From: Planctomycetota bacterium
Lineage (GTDB): Bacteria; Planctomycetota; JAPUJT01
Direction of reading: 5' to 3'
NCBI GenBank assembly: GCA_027296055.1
Contig: JAPUJT010000017.1
Location: 1 to 64,000, forward strand
Length of the DNA stretch: 64,000 nucleotides
The notes under the pieces were generated by a model. That model saw nothing but the letters and a program-made list of their open reading frames with translations, was not told the origin of the DNA and searched no databases. The translations under genes and the position numbers were made by a program. Of the stretch, positions 51,862 to 61,250 are shown piece after piece. Within the stretch, counting starts at the first letter, position 1. Each line of letters starts with the position of its first letter.

Positions 51862-54528
51862 CTAGCGGGCTGCCACCGCGTGGCTATGGCCCGCCGCGAT
51901 CGAGCGCACGCCGATGAGGAGGCCCGTGGGGTCCGAGGGATCGACCACGCGCACCGGGGTGGATCTGTCCGTGAACGTCCCGTCGCCAAGCTGGCCGTAC
52001 TCGTTGTAACCCCACCCCCGGACGGTGTCGTCGCCAAGCAGCGCCACCGTGAAGTAGCAGCCCGCCGCGACCGCGGTCACCCGGGTGAGGAAAGCGGTAG
52101 GGTCCGAAGGATCGACCACCTGGACCGGGGTGCGGACGTCTACCGTCGTTCCGTCTCCAAGCTGGCCGTACAAGTTATGCCCCCACGCTCGGACGGTACC
52201 GTCGCCAAGCAGTGCCACCGTGTGGAGTCCGAGCGCCGCGACCGCGGTCACCCCGGTGAGGAGGCCCGTGGAGTCCGATGGGTCGACCACCTGCACTGGG
52301 GTGAAGCTGTCCGTGATCGTCCCGTCGCCAAGCATTCCGTAGTAGTTGTAACCCCACGCCCGGAGGGTGCCGTCGCCAAGAAGCGCCACCGTGTGGGTTG
52401 CCCCCGCCGCGACCGCGGTCACCCCGGTGAGAAAACCGGTGGGATCAGAAGGGTCGACCACCTGCACTGGGGTGAAGCTGTCCGTGATCGTCCCGTCGCC
52501 AAGCACACCGTAGTAGTTGTAGCCCCACGCCCGGACGGTGCCATCCCCAAGCAGCGCCACCGTTTGGTGCCAGCCTACCGCCACCGCGGAGACGCTGGTG
52601 AGGAAACCCGTGGGGTCAGAACGATCGACCACCTGCACCGGGACGAGGCTGTGAGCGATTGTCCCGTCGCCGAGCTGGCCGGACGAATTATGCCCCCACG
52701 ACCGGACGGTGCCGTCGCCGAGCAGCGCTGCAGTGTGGTATATGCCCGCCGCGACCCCGGTCACGCCGGAGAGGAGGCCCGTGGGGTCGAAAGGATCGAC
52801 CACCGGCACCGGGGTGAGGGTGTTCGTGGTCGTTCCGTGGCCAAGCTGTCCGAACTCGTTGTACCCCCACGTTCGGAGGGTGCCGTCGCCAAGCAGCGCC
52901 ACCGTGTGGTAGAAGCCCGCCGCCACGACGGTCCCTCCAGTGAGGAAGACCATGGGGTCCAAGGGGTCGAACACCTGCACCGCGCCGGATCTGTTCGTTG
53001 CCGTCGCGTCTCCAAGCTGGCCCTGGTGATTGTTACCCCACGCCCGGACCGGGCTGGGCGGCAACACGTGTACGGTGTGGGTGATGGTGTCCATCGCGCC
53101 CTTGCCGTCGTCCACGAGGAAGGTGATCTCGATATTGCCCTCTCGAGCGGCCGCTCCCGAGAATGAAAGACTCTGCGGGGAGGCGCCCGTCGTCATGGAA
53201 GGGAAGGTCGTGAAGCCAGCCTGCGTCTCCGTCAGCGACCCACCGGTGACTGAAGCCGTGAAGGTGAGCGTATCGACTGCGTTGGCATCGGTCGCCATCA
53301 CGCTGAAGTCGAGGGAATCACCGGGATTGATCACGGTCGAGGAGGTGGGACTCCAGCCCTCCCGGACTGCTCCCGGGCCGGTAGGAGTGCCGATCCGTGG
53401 AGTCGAGTTGATTGTGATCGTATGCGTAATGGTGTCCATTGAGCCCTTGCCGTCGTCGACGTGGAACGTGATCTCGATATCGCCCTCGTAAGCGGCAGTT
53501 CCTGCGAATGAAAGGATCTGCGGGGAGGCGCCCGTCGTCATGGAAGGGAAGGTCGTGAACCCCGCCCACGCCTCGGTCAGGGAGCCGCCGGTCACAGACG
53601 CCGTGAAGTTGAGCGTATCGGTCATGTTGACATCGGTGGCCGTCATGCCGAAGTCGAGGGAATCACCGAGATTGACCAGGGTGGTGTAGGTGGGATGCGT
53701 TCCCCGGACTGTCCCGGGCCCGGTGGGAGGGCCGATCTGTGTGGCCGCGTTGATGGTGATCGTGTGGGTGATCGTGGCCCTTGCGCCCCGGGGATCTTCC
53801 ACGCTGAAGGAAATCTCGATGTCGCCTGCCAGAGCAGAAGTGCCGACATAGGTCAGCGTCTGCGGGGAGGTGCCCGTCGTGATGGAAGGGAAATTCGTAA
53901 ACCCCGCCTGCGTCTCGGTCAGGGACCCGCCGGTCACCAAGGCCGTGAAGGTGAGCGTATCGGCCGTGTTGGCATCGGTCGACATCACGCTGAAGTCGAG
54001 GGAATCACCGAGGTTGATCAGGGCGGTGTAGGTGGGATCCATCCCCCAGGCTGTCCCGGGGCCCGTGGGAGCGGCGATCTGTGGGGCCACGCTTATCGTG
54101 ATTGTATGCGTGATGGCGTCCGCCGCTCCCCGGAGATCTTCCACGCTGAAGGAAATCTCGATGTCGCCCCCCACAGCCGCGGTGCCGAAATAAATCAGCG
54201 ACTGCGGGGAGATGCCCGTCGTCGTGGAAGGAAAGGTGGTGAACCCCGCCTGCGCCGCGGTCAGGGAACCGCCCGTCACGGCCGCGGTGAAGTCGACCGC
54301 ATCACCCGAATTGGAATCGGTTGCGGTCACGGCGAAAGTGAGGGGGTCGCCGAGATTGATCGTCGTCGCGTAGTCGGGAGTTGTTCCGCCGACCGTCCCG
54401 GGGCCCGTGGGTGTGCCGATGGCCGGCGGAACGTTGGCCTCCATGTTTCCGGTCCCGCAAGCGACGACAGTCGCGGTGAAAGCCAGGGCTAGCAGAACCA
54501 CCCGAGCTGTTCTGAATTTGCGAACCAT
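51862..54528 (-). CDS. RCC1-propeller lipoprotein with four Ig-like repeats
   Basis: 888 residues, intact. Signal LALAFTATVVAC with Cys as the lipid anchor. Four tandem beta-sandwich repeats of about 105 residues follow, each starting with a phrase like GTPTGPGTVGGTTPDY and containing GGSLTxxQAGFTxFPS and DIEISFSVED. The C-terminal 370 residues form seven RCC1 blades (AWGYNYYGVLGDGT, AWGHNLYGQLGDGT and so on), one complete propeller. RCC1 propellers bind proteins or other ligands; bacterial exported ones are mostly uncharacterised. Blades four and five are almost identical. Confidence 0.85.
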   Translation of the reverse strand: MVRKFRTARVVLLALAFTATVVACGTGNMEANVPPAIGTPTGPGTVGGTTPDYATTINLGDPLTFAVTATDSNSGDAVDFTAAVTGGSLTAAQAGFTTFPSTTTGISPQSLIYFGTAAVGGDIEISFSVEDLRGAADAITHTITISVAPQIAAPTGPGTAWGMDPTYTALINLGDSLDFSVMSTDANTADTLTFTALVTGGSLTETQAGFTNFPSITTGTSPQTLTYVGTSALAGDIEISFSVEDPRGARATITHTITINAATQIGPPTGPGTVRGTHPTYTTLVNLGDSLDFGMTATDVNMTDTLNFTASVTGGSLTEAWAGFTTFPSMTTGASPQILSFAGTAAYEGDIEITFHVDDGKGSMDTITHTITINSTPRIGTPTGPGAVREGWSPTSSTVINPGDSLDFSVMATDANAVDTLTFTASVTGGSLTETQAGFTTFPSMTTGASPQSLSFSGAAAREGNIEITFLVDDGKGAMDTITHTVHVLPPSPVRAWGNNHQGQLGDATATNRSGAVQVFDPLDPMVFLTGGTVVAAGFYHTVALLGDGTLRTWGYNEFGQLGHGTTTNTLTPVPVVDPFDPTGLLSGVTGVAAGIYHTAALLGDGTVRSWGHNSSGQLGDGTIAHSLVPVQVVDRSDPTGFLTSVSAVAVGWHQTVALLGDGTVRAWGYNYYGVLGDGTITDSFTPVQVVDPSDPTGFLTGVTAVAAGATHTVALLGDGTLRAWGYNYYGMLGDGTITDSFTPVQVVDPSDSTGLLTGVTAVAALGLHTVALLGDGTVRAWGHNLYGQLGDGTTVDVRTPVQVVDPSDPTAFLTRVTAVAAGCYFTVALLGDDTVRGWGYNEYGQLGDGTFTDRSTPVRVVDPSDPTGLLIGVRSIAAGHSHAVAAR

Positions 54529-54557
54529 ACGATCACCTTGAAATTGACGGTCCGGCG

Positions 54558-55859
54558 CTATCGGAGCGCCACCGCGTGGAACTCGCCCGGCGCGACCGCG
54601 GCCACCCCGGTGAGGAAACCCGTGGGGTCTGAAGGGTCGACCACCTGCACCGGGGTGGAGCTGAAGTCAGAGTTCGACCCGCCGCCAAGCAAGCCGCCGC
54701 TGTTATATCCCCACGCCCGGAGAGTGCTGTCGGCAAGCAGCGCAACCGTGTGGTACCCGAGCGTCGCGACCGCGGTCACGCCGGTGAGGAGGCCCGTGGG
54801 ATCCGAAGGGTCCACGACCTGCACCGGGATAGAACTTTCCACTGTGGTCCCATCGCCAAGCTGCCCGTCTCCGTTCGAACCCCACGCCCGGACGGTTCCG
54901 TCGCCAAGTAGGGCCACCGTGTGGGCCGCGCCCGCAGCGACCGCGATCACCCCGGTGAGGAAACCCGTGGGGTCCCCGGGGTCGACCACCCGCACCGGGG
55001 ACGAGCTGTCTACCGTCGTCCTGTCGCCAAGCAGTCCGCCTGCGCCCCACGCGCGGACGGTGCCATCGCCAAGCACCGCCACCGTGTGGACGCCGCCCGT
55101 CGCGACCCAGATCACTCCGGAGAGGAAACCCGTCGGGTCCGAAGGGTCGACCACCTGCACCGGCGTGGAGCTATCCGTGAACATCCCGTCGCCAAGCTGG
55201 CCGTAGAAGTTATTGCCCCACGCCCGCAGGGTGTCGTCACCGAGCAGCGCCACCGTGTGGCGGAAGCCCGGCGCGATCGCGGTGACACCGGTGAGCAGAC
55301 CCATCGTGTCCGAAGGGTCGACCACCTGCACCGGCGTGGAGCTGTTCGTGATTGTCCCGTCGCCAAGCTGGCCATAGAAGTTGTCGCCCCAGGCCCGGAG
55401 AGTGCCGTCCCCAAGCACTGCCACCGTGTGGGACCAGCCCCCCGCGACCGCGGTCACCCCGGTGAGGAGGCCCGTGGAGTCCGAGGGGTCTACGACCTGC
55501 ACCGGGGTGGAGCTGTCCATGAACGTATCGCCGCCAAGCTGGCCATAGAAGTTGTCACCCCACGCTCGGAGGGTGCCGTCGCCAAGCAGGGCCACCGTGT
55601 GGACCCTGCCCGCCGCGACGGCGGTCGCTCCGGTGAGGAGGCCCATGGGGTCCGAGGAGTCAACAACCTGAACGGGGGTGAAGCTGTCCATGAACGTCCC
55701 GTCGCCAAGCTGGCCATTGAAGTTTCCGCCCCACGCCCGGGCGGTGCCGTATGGCGGCGGTGTGCTCCCGCGTCCTTCCCCTCCGGAGCATGCGCCGAGA
55801 CAGGCCGCGAGAGCAGTGACGAGCGCCGCTCGGACGCACACTCCTGCCGTCCGGATCAT
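54558..55859 (-). CDS. RCC1-propeller lipoprotein without Ig repeats
   Basis: 433 residues from the ATG at 55859, preceded by GGAGAAGGGCGAGCC; the ORF-track start at 55913 has none. Signal ALVTALAACLGAC, then SGGEGRGS. Seven RCC1 blades follow directly, starting ARAWGGNFNGQLGDGTFMDS; blade five is shortened (RAWGAGGLLGDRT). First gene of the operon; the second starts 29 bases later. Confidence 0.85.
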   Translation of the reverse strand: MIRTAGVCVRAALVTALAACLGACSGGEGRGSTPPPYGTARAWGGNFNGQLGDGTFMDSFTPVQVVDSSDPMGLLTGATAVAAGRVHTVALLGDGTLRAWGDNFYGQLGGDTFMDSSTPVQVVDPSDSTGLLTGVTAVAGGWSHTVAVLGDGTLRAWGDNFYGQLGDGTITNSSTPVQVVDPSDTMGLLTGVTAIAPGFRHTVALLGDDTLRAWGNNFYGQLGDGMFTDSSTPVQVVDPSDPTGFLSGVIWVATGGVHTVAVLGDGTVRAWGAGGLLGDRTTVDSSSPVRVVDPGDPTGFLTGVIAVAAGAAHTVALLGDGTVRAWGSNGDGQLGDGTTVESSIPVQVVDPSDPTGLLTGVTAVATLGYHTVALLADSTLRAWGYNSGGLLGGGSNSDFSSTPVQVVDPSDPTGFLTGVAAVAPGEFHAVALR

Positions 55860-56200
55860 GGCTCGCCCTTCTCCGGATATAGAAATGCCACTCGATCGAA
55901 ATGGTGAATACAAAGGCGTGTCCTACCTTGTCCGGGTCACAAATCCATCGGAAATGAGCAAGACCCCCCAGAGACCCGGAAGCGAGGAACGCAAATGGGC
56001 GTCCAATGAGGCTGGATACCCATAGGTCCTTATAGGAAGCGGGGTTAAGGCTGGAGTGATCTTGGGAGGGATCGGATGGACCTCTCGGAAGTGACACACA
56101 ACGTCACTTGCGAGCCGTGCGCGAGACAATTATTGGTGCTCTTCACCTGGACCCATCTCCCGTGTCCAGGTCCTACCTCGGTCGAAGTGTTTTGCCGGCA

Positions 56201-57706
56201 CTATGGCCCGGAGTCGCCGCCGGGATCGGGATGAAACTTCAGGAAAGTATCGACCATCCCCTCGAGGATTCGTGCTCTCAGTTCGCGGGTCATCAACGAG
56301 CCGTGATTCTTGCCAGGATGGATTCCGACCGTCGCATCCAGCGGAAGCTCGCTCAGCGATTTCTCGAGAAGAATCGTCGCCCCTTCGAGATAGAAAGTAT
56401 CCATGTCTCCCATGTAGACGTGGAGTTTCCCCTTCAGATCGGATCGCAGTTCCTTCCAGTTGTTCTCGAGAATCATTCGAATGTCGTATCTCTTCCAGTC
56501 CCCGGCTACTTCCGGGTCGAGCTCTCCGGTCTTGCGGTCCCATAACATCATCGGTTCTCCGTCTTTACCTTTCGGACTGAAGACCGCTTCGAAACTCTGT
56601 AATTGACCTCCGTGTCCCAGAACCCATTCCATCGATGAAAAATCGTCGCACCAGATCATGACGCGACCTCCGGATCGAGCCACCGGTCGCCGTTTGCCTT
56701 CGCTATCGACGAACATGTTGTCTTCGGGATCGTAAATGTTGGTTGTCTGAAAGGCGCGAAAATCAACGGGGTCGGGTGCTGTGCTCCACGTTCCGGCAAA
56801 GTGCTCGGGATAGGTCGTCATCAGCCACAGACTGCTCCAGCCTCCCGACGAGTGACCGGTGAGGAATCGTGAGGTCGAATTGGCGATGCTGCGGAACTGT
56901 TCGTCGAACGCGGGAATGAGCTCTTTGATCAACGACTCTCCCACCGGGCCGTTGTTCGCCGAGTCCGCAAAGACGTGATGGCCCTGTCCGCAGGAGGGGT
57001 CGAGGGTTATCCGGAAGAACTCGACACCTTGCTTGTTGTCCTCTTTGACCGGCTTGACGCCCCGCGAGAAGTGCCTTCCGCCGAATCCCGGAATTCTGTA
57101 AATGGCTGGATACCGTCGATCGGGTTCGTCGTAGTAGCTGGCGGGTAATCGAACGGACCCCTGGACGAAGACATCCCGTCCGTGAAAATCGCTGAGCAGT
57201 TTCGATTTGACTCGTACCAGCTTGAGCCACTTCGATTCCTGAAACTCTCGTTCCTTGACGAGTTTATCGATCTGGAAGACGGTCTTCTCTCCGGCCTTCA
57301 AGGTGACCACCTTGCTGTAGCCATTGCCTGCACCGGTTCCGACAGTAGGGACGTACGGATTGAATCGCATCACCGCCTGGGCGCGATAGCCGTCGAGATC
57401 CAGCTTCGAGAGAGGTTCCGGAAATGAGAGGATGCTATCTTCGTCTGACTCGTCGAAGGTCACGGTTTGAAAGGGTTTCAGATTCTTGACGTCTCTCGCG
57501 ACTAACGGCGGAGGATTGAACCAGCCGGGACCGAAGCGCGGGTCTCTGTTATTCTTGGAAAAGAAAACGTAAACCCTGCCGGTGAACGGTTCGCTATGTA
57601 CTTCGGAGTTGAACGTGACTTCGAATCGCCAGCCTGCCATCGCAGGGGAGGAAGGCACAAGAAGCAATAGTGAGAAGAGCGCGATCCGACGACAGGCGTT
57701 CCGCAT
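56201..57706 (-). CDS. Secreted esterase-like alpha/beta hydrolase
   Basis: 501 residues, ATG preceded by GAGGGAAACCTG. Signal peptide (IALFSLLLLVPSSPAMAG), then a beta domain of about 200 residues, and a putative-esterase domain (enterochelin/feruloyl esterase-like). The nucleophile is in FLTGHSSGGWSSLWLMT, and a late His is in GIHPGKNHGSLM. The acid is not clear from pattern alone. It probably hydrolyses an ester outside the cytoplasm. Confidence 0.75.
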   Translation of the reverse strand: MRNACRRIALFSLLLLVPSSPAMAGWRFEVTFNSEVHSEPFTGRVYVFFSKNNRDPRFGPGWFNPPPLVARDVKNLKPFQTVTFDESDEDSILSFPEPLSKLDLDGYRAQAVMRFNPYVPTVGTGAGNGYSKVVTLKAGEKTVFQIDKLVKEREFQESKWLKLVRVKSKLLSDFHGRDVFVQGSVRLPASYYDEPDRRYPAIYRIPGFGGRHFSRGVKPVKEDNKQGVEFFRITLDPSCGQGHHVFADSANNGPVGESLIKELIPAFDEQFRSIANSTSRFLTGHSSGGWSSLWLMTTYPEHFAGTWSTAPDPVDFRAFQTTNIYDPEDNMFVDSEGKRRPVARSGGRVMIWCDDFSSMEWVLGHGGQLQSFEAVFSPKGKDGEPMMLWDRKTGELDPEVAGDWKRYDIRMILENNWKELRSDLKGKLHVYMGDMDTFYLEGATILLEKSLSELPLDATVGIHPGKNHGSLMTRELRARILEGMVDTFLKFHPDPGGDSGP

Positions 57707-57935
57707 CAGGTTTCCCTCTTATGATGAGGAAGTGTCTTCGAGAAGTAGAAAGCGAGATCGTTCACTCCATGTTAGAACGGTCCATCTCGAAAAGCAATCA
57801 AGTGGCCTGCGCCCCGGGCCGTCGAATCGCTTGATGTTGACCCCGGGTCCATGCTACCGATGGCAGCCGGGTTGTCGGTGCGGAGTCTGCTTCCCGGCAC
57901 ACGCATTCTAGGCACATATCTGGAGATCTCTCGCC

Positions 57936-60437
57936 ATGTCACACATGTCGCGATCGATTCCTGAGTCGGCGATTCCCGGAGTGGGTAGAGGAGTTCTCGT
58001 CGTGATGGCGCTCCTGGCGGCTGGATGGTTCCTGGCGTCAGGTCCGGTCCTGGCAGGTGAGGACGCCGCCTCCAGGACTGGATACCGTGTTCCGCCCAAA
58101 TCCATCGCGGACCTTATAGACGCGCCGCCGACTCCGGGCGTCAGCATCGGTCCACATGGAAAGCTGATGCTGATCATGCATCGTCCGAGTCTCGCTCCTA
58201 TCTCCGAGATCGCCCAACCGGAGTTTCGGTTGGCGGGCATTCGAATCAATCCGCGCACCAACGCACGGGCCAGGCGGTCGCATTTCACGAAACTCAGCAT
58301 CAAGAGTATCTCGGACCGAAGCGAAAAGAACGTGAGCGGATTGCCGCCCGAAGCCCGGATTCAAAATGTCCGATGGTCTCCGGATGGTAATCGGATCGCC
58401 TTCACGGTGGCGCAGCGTAGCGGCGTTGAACTCTGGACGGCCGAAGTACGGAATGGAATGGCCAGACGACTGACGAAGGCGGTGTTGAACACCGTGTACG
58501 GTTCGGCGTTCCAATGGTCGCCGGACAGCCAATCGATCATCTGCCGGATCATCCCGAGCGATCGTGGTTCTGCGCCGGCGAAGCCGGATGTACCTTCCGG
58601 ACCGACGATCCGGGAGAGCAGCGGTCGAAAGGCCCCGGCGCGAACCTATCAGGACCTCCTCGAGAACGCCCACGATGAGGATCTGTTTGATCATTATCTT
58701 CAGAGCCGTGTGGTGAGGGTCTCGGTCGACGGCAAGATCAAGCCCATGGGCTCGCCCGGTGTGATCACCAGAGCACTGCCGTCGCCGGATGGCCGCTTCA
58801 TTCTTGTAGAAACGATTCATCGACCTTATTCGTATCTGGTACCCCTTTCGCGCTTCCCGCGGCGGATCGAGGTATGGAGCCCCGATGGCAAGGTCATGCA
58901 CCTCGTCGCCGATCTACCGCTGCGTGAGGAGATTCCGATCGGCCGCGGTGCTGTGGCCACCGGGCCACGATCCGTCGACTGGCGGAACGACGCGTCGGCG
59001 ACACTCTACTGGGTCGAGGCTCAGGATGGCGGCGATCCGCGCAAGGAGGCCGACGTCCGCGATCGCGTTTACGTCCTCGATGCGCCGTTCGACGGCGATC
59101 CGGTGGAACTCCTGTCGCTCGGTCTGCGATACAGCGGAATGACCTGGGGATCGGAGAATCTGGCGCTTGCCTGGGAGTGGTGGTGGAAGAGCCGAAAGAT
59201 TCGCACGTGGATCGTCAACCCGTCCAAACCCGGCTCGCAGCTCGAAGTGCTCTTCGATCGCTCCTTCGAGGATCGCTACAACGACCCGGGAAGCCCTATG
59301 CTGACGGAAACCGAATCGGGTCGAAGTGTCTTGCTCACCGCCGACGGCGGCAAGACGCTCTTCTTGAGGGGATCGGGAGCTTCGCCGGAGGGAGATCGTC
59401 CATTTCTGGATCGGCTCGATCTGGCCTCCAGGGAGACAGTGAGGTTATGGAGATCGGAGGCGCCGAGCTACGAGTCCGTGGCGGAGATTCTCGATCCAGT
59501 TGCGCTCAAGGTGCTGATACGCCGCGAGTCGAAGACCGAGCCACCGAACTACTTTTCCCGCAATCTGGACTCCGATCGTCTCGATCCGATCACGAAGTTC
59601 CCTCACCCGGCGCCGCAGCTCAGGGGTGTACAGAAAGAGCTCATCCGCTACGAGCGCGCCGATGGCGTCAAGCTGACAGCGACGCTCTACCTGCCGCCGA
59701 ACTACACGACCGCCGACGGGCCGTTGCCCATGCTCATGTGGGCGTACCCGCGGGAGTTCAAGAGCGCGAAGTCGGCCAGTCAGGTAAGGGGCTCGCCGCA
59801 TCGTTTCGTCCGGACAAGTTCGCACTCGCCTTTGCTCTGGCTCGTGCACGGCTACGCGGTGCTCGACGCTCCGTCGATGCCGATCATCGGTGAGGGGGAC
59901 GAGGAGCCGAATGACACCTACGTGAAGCAGCTCGTGGCCAGCGCGCAAGCAGCCGTGGACGAGGTAGTTCGGCGTGGCGTGGCCGATCCGGATCGCATTG
60001 CCATCGGCGGGCACTCGTACGGTGCGTTCATGACGGCGAATCTACTCGCCCACAGTGACTTGTATCGTGCGGGGATTGCGCGTAGCGGCGCCTACAACAG
60101 GACCTTGACGCCGTTCGGCTTTCAGGCGGAGGAGCGCACCTTCTGGGAAGCACCGGAAGTGTACTTTGCCATGTCGCCGTTCATGCACGCACAAAAGGTC
60201 AACGAGCCGATTCTCATGATTCACGGAGAGGCCGACAACAACTCCGGCACGTTCCCGATGCAGAGCAAGCGCTTCTATAACGCATTGAAGGGCCACGGAG
60301 CCATTGCGAGGCTGGTGATGCTGCCGCACGAGAGTCATGGCTATCGGGCGCGAGAATCGGTGATGCACATGGCGGCCGAGATGAGCGACTGGCTGGACAA
60401 GTACGTCAAGAATACTCCGCCAAGGAGTAGCGAATAG
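57936..60437 (+). CDS. S9 family peptidase (glutamyl endopeptidase-like)
   Basis: 833 residues. Signal or membrane anchor at the N-terminus (GVLVVMALLAAGWFLASGPV). The WD40-type propeller covers residues about 80-580 (VRWSPDGNRIAFTV, FQWSPDSQSIIC). The hydrolase domain has the nucleophile in IAIGGHSYGAFMTANLLAHS, Asp in IHGEADNNSGT and His in MLPHESHGYRARE. The length and the GHSYGAFM motif match the S9D branch. Likely periplasmic peptide turnover. Convergent with the AlkD-like gene. Confidence 0.85.
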   Translation: MSHMSRSIPESAIPGVGRGVLVVMALLAAGWFLASGPVLAGEDAASRTGYRVPPKSIADLIDAPPTPGVSIGPHGKLMLIMHRPSLAPISEIAQPEFRLAGIRINPRTNARARRSHFTKLSIKSISDRSEKNVSGLPPEARIQNVRWSPDGNRIAFTVAQRSGVELWTAEVRNGMARRLTKAVLNTVYGSAFQWSPDSQSIICRIIPSDRGSAPAKPDVPSGPTIRESSGRKAPARTYQDLLENAHDEDLFDHYLQSRVVRVSVDGKIKPMGSPGVITRALPSPDGRFILVETIHRPYSYLVPLSRFPRRIEVWSPDGKVMHLVADLPLREEIPIGRGAVATGPRSVDWRNDASATLYWVEAQDGGDPRKEADVRDRVYVLDAPFDGDPVELLSLGLRYSGMTWGSENLALAWEWWWKSRKIRTWIVNPSKPGSQLEVLFDRSFEDRYNDPGSPMLTETESGRSVLLTADGGKTLFLRGSGASPEGDRPFLDRLDLASRETVRLWRSEAPSYESVAEILDPVALKVLIRRESKTEPPNYFSRNLDSDRLDPITKFPHPAPQLRGVQKELIRYERADGVKLTATLYLPPNYTTADGPLPMLMWAYPREFKSAKSASQVRGSPHRFVRTSSHSPLLWLVHGYAVLDAPSMPIIGEGDEEPNDTYVKQLVASAQAAVDEVVRRGVADPDRIAIGGHSYGAFMTANLLAHSDLYRAGIARSGAYNRTLTPFGFQAEERTFWEAPEVYFAMSPFMHAQKVNEPILMIHGEADNNSGTFPMQSKRFYNALKGHGAIARLVMLPHESHGYRARESVMHMAAEMSDWLDKYVKNTPPRSSE

Positions 60438-60456
60438 GCGATTGCCGTGGTCGAGA

Positions 60457-61152
60457 TCAAGCGGATCGCTTTTTCTTGCGCTTGGCTCTTTGAGCCTTCG
60501 CATTCTTGATGTAGGGGATCGCGTCGGGGGTCTTGCAGCTCGTGTCCCCGTGATCTACCTCGACCTTTCCGATGCGCCGGGCCGCCGCGAAGGCCTTCTT
60601 CTCGAGGGCCGGATTGCGCATTCCGATCGAGATCAGGGCCATGTTCATCGCGTGCCTCACGCGGTTCTTGCGCTTGTGGATTCCTTTCTCGATCGTCTTC
60701 AGGTGGCCGTCGAGGTACGTATTGGTGAGGTCCTGGTCGCTCATCGCAATGACGGCCAGGCAGACCCAGCCGGCCTGCCCGATCCATTCGCTCTTCGACT
60801 TGATCCACTTCTCGGCCGCCTTTTTCGCGTGTGGAGTCTGAGAGGCGAGATAGCGGGAGAAGCAATCGGTCACCATGTAGTTGTCGAGATCTTTCGCCCA
60901 TCCGTCGAGATCCTTGAGCGTCATGCTCTCGGGGTCGCCGACCATCGTGGCGAGAAAGCGGCCATCGAGATTCCCCGTGCGCCATAACTGCCGGGCGAGC
61001 TTGTCATCCGTCCCGATCTTCTTCTTCAGCTTGTTCAAATCTCCGAAGCTCACGCCGAAGAAGTTGTCAGCGAACCCGTGTCGGCTGAAGACCTTCCGGT
61101 TCTGGGCGGTTCCCAGCAACTCGAGCTTCTTCATCAACTCTTTGATCTTCAT
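60457..61152 (-). CDS. DNA alkylation repair (AlkD/HEAT-like) protein
   Basis: 231 residues of helical repeats, ATG preceded by GGAGAGTGCC. Typical segments are KVFSRHGFADNFFGVSFGDL, LARQLWRTGNLDGRFLATMV and SEWIGQAGWVCLAVIAMSD. The basic tail AKAQRAKRKKKRS would aid DNA binding. The family includes AlkD glycosylases for N3/N7 alkyl-purines, but many members are uncharacterised. Confidence 0.8.
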   Translation of the reverse strand: MKIKELMKKLELLGTAQNRKVFSRHGFADNFFGVSFGDLNKLKKKIGTDDKLARQLWRTGNLDGRFLATMVGDPESMTLKDLDGWAKDLDNYMVTDCFSRYLASQTPHAKKAAEKWIKSKSEWIGQAGWVCLAVIAMSDQDLTNTYLDGHLKTIEKGIHKRKNRVRHAMNMALISIGMRNPALEKKAFAAARRIGKVEVDHGDTSCKTPDAIPYIKNAKAQRAKRKKKRSA

Positions 61153-61250
61153 GTTGGCACTCTCCTTCGAACAGCGCCCCAGGTCCTGATAGCAAAACGT
61201 CTACGTTCTGGCGCCGCAGTCGCAACTCCGCTCGGAACCAGAGCGTGTGG

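Larger units (their letters stand above)
50167..55750. repeat. Long array of about 156-bp RCC1 coding repeats
   Basis: Across three genes the unit coding for a blade of about 52 residues recurs 21 times. Its fixed parts are VQVVDPSDPTGFLTGVTAVA, HTVALLGDGTVRAWG and GQLGDGT. DNA similarity between many units is high enough to allow recombination or assembly collapse. Confidence 0.9.

Noticed and set aside
51880-53166. 428-codon plus-strand repeat ORF
   Set aside because: Antisense of the RCC1 gene; its repetitiveness mirrors the blades.
50167-55859. Regular repeats that could be mistaken for a CRISPR array
   Set aside because: The period is about 156 bp, the whole unit is coding for RCC1 blades, and there are no short palindromic repeats with unique spacers or cas genes.
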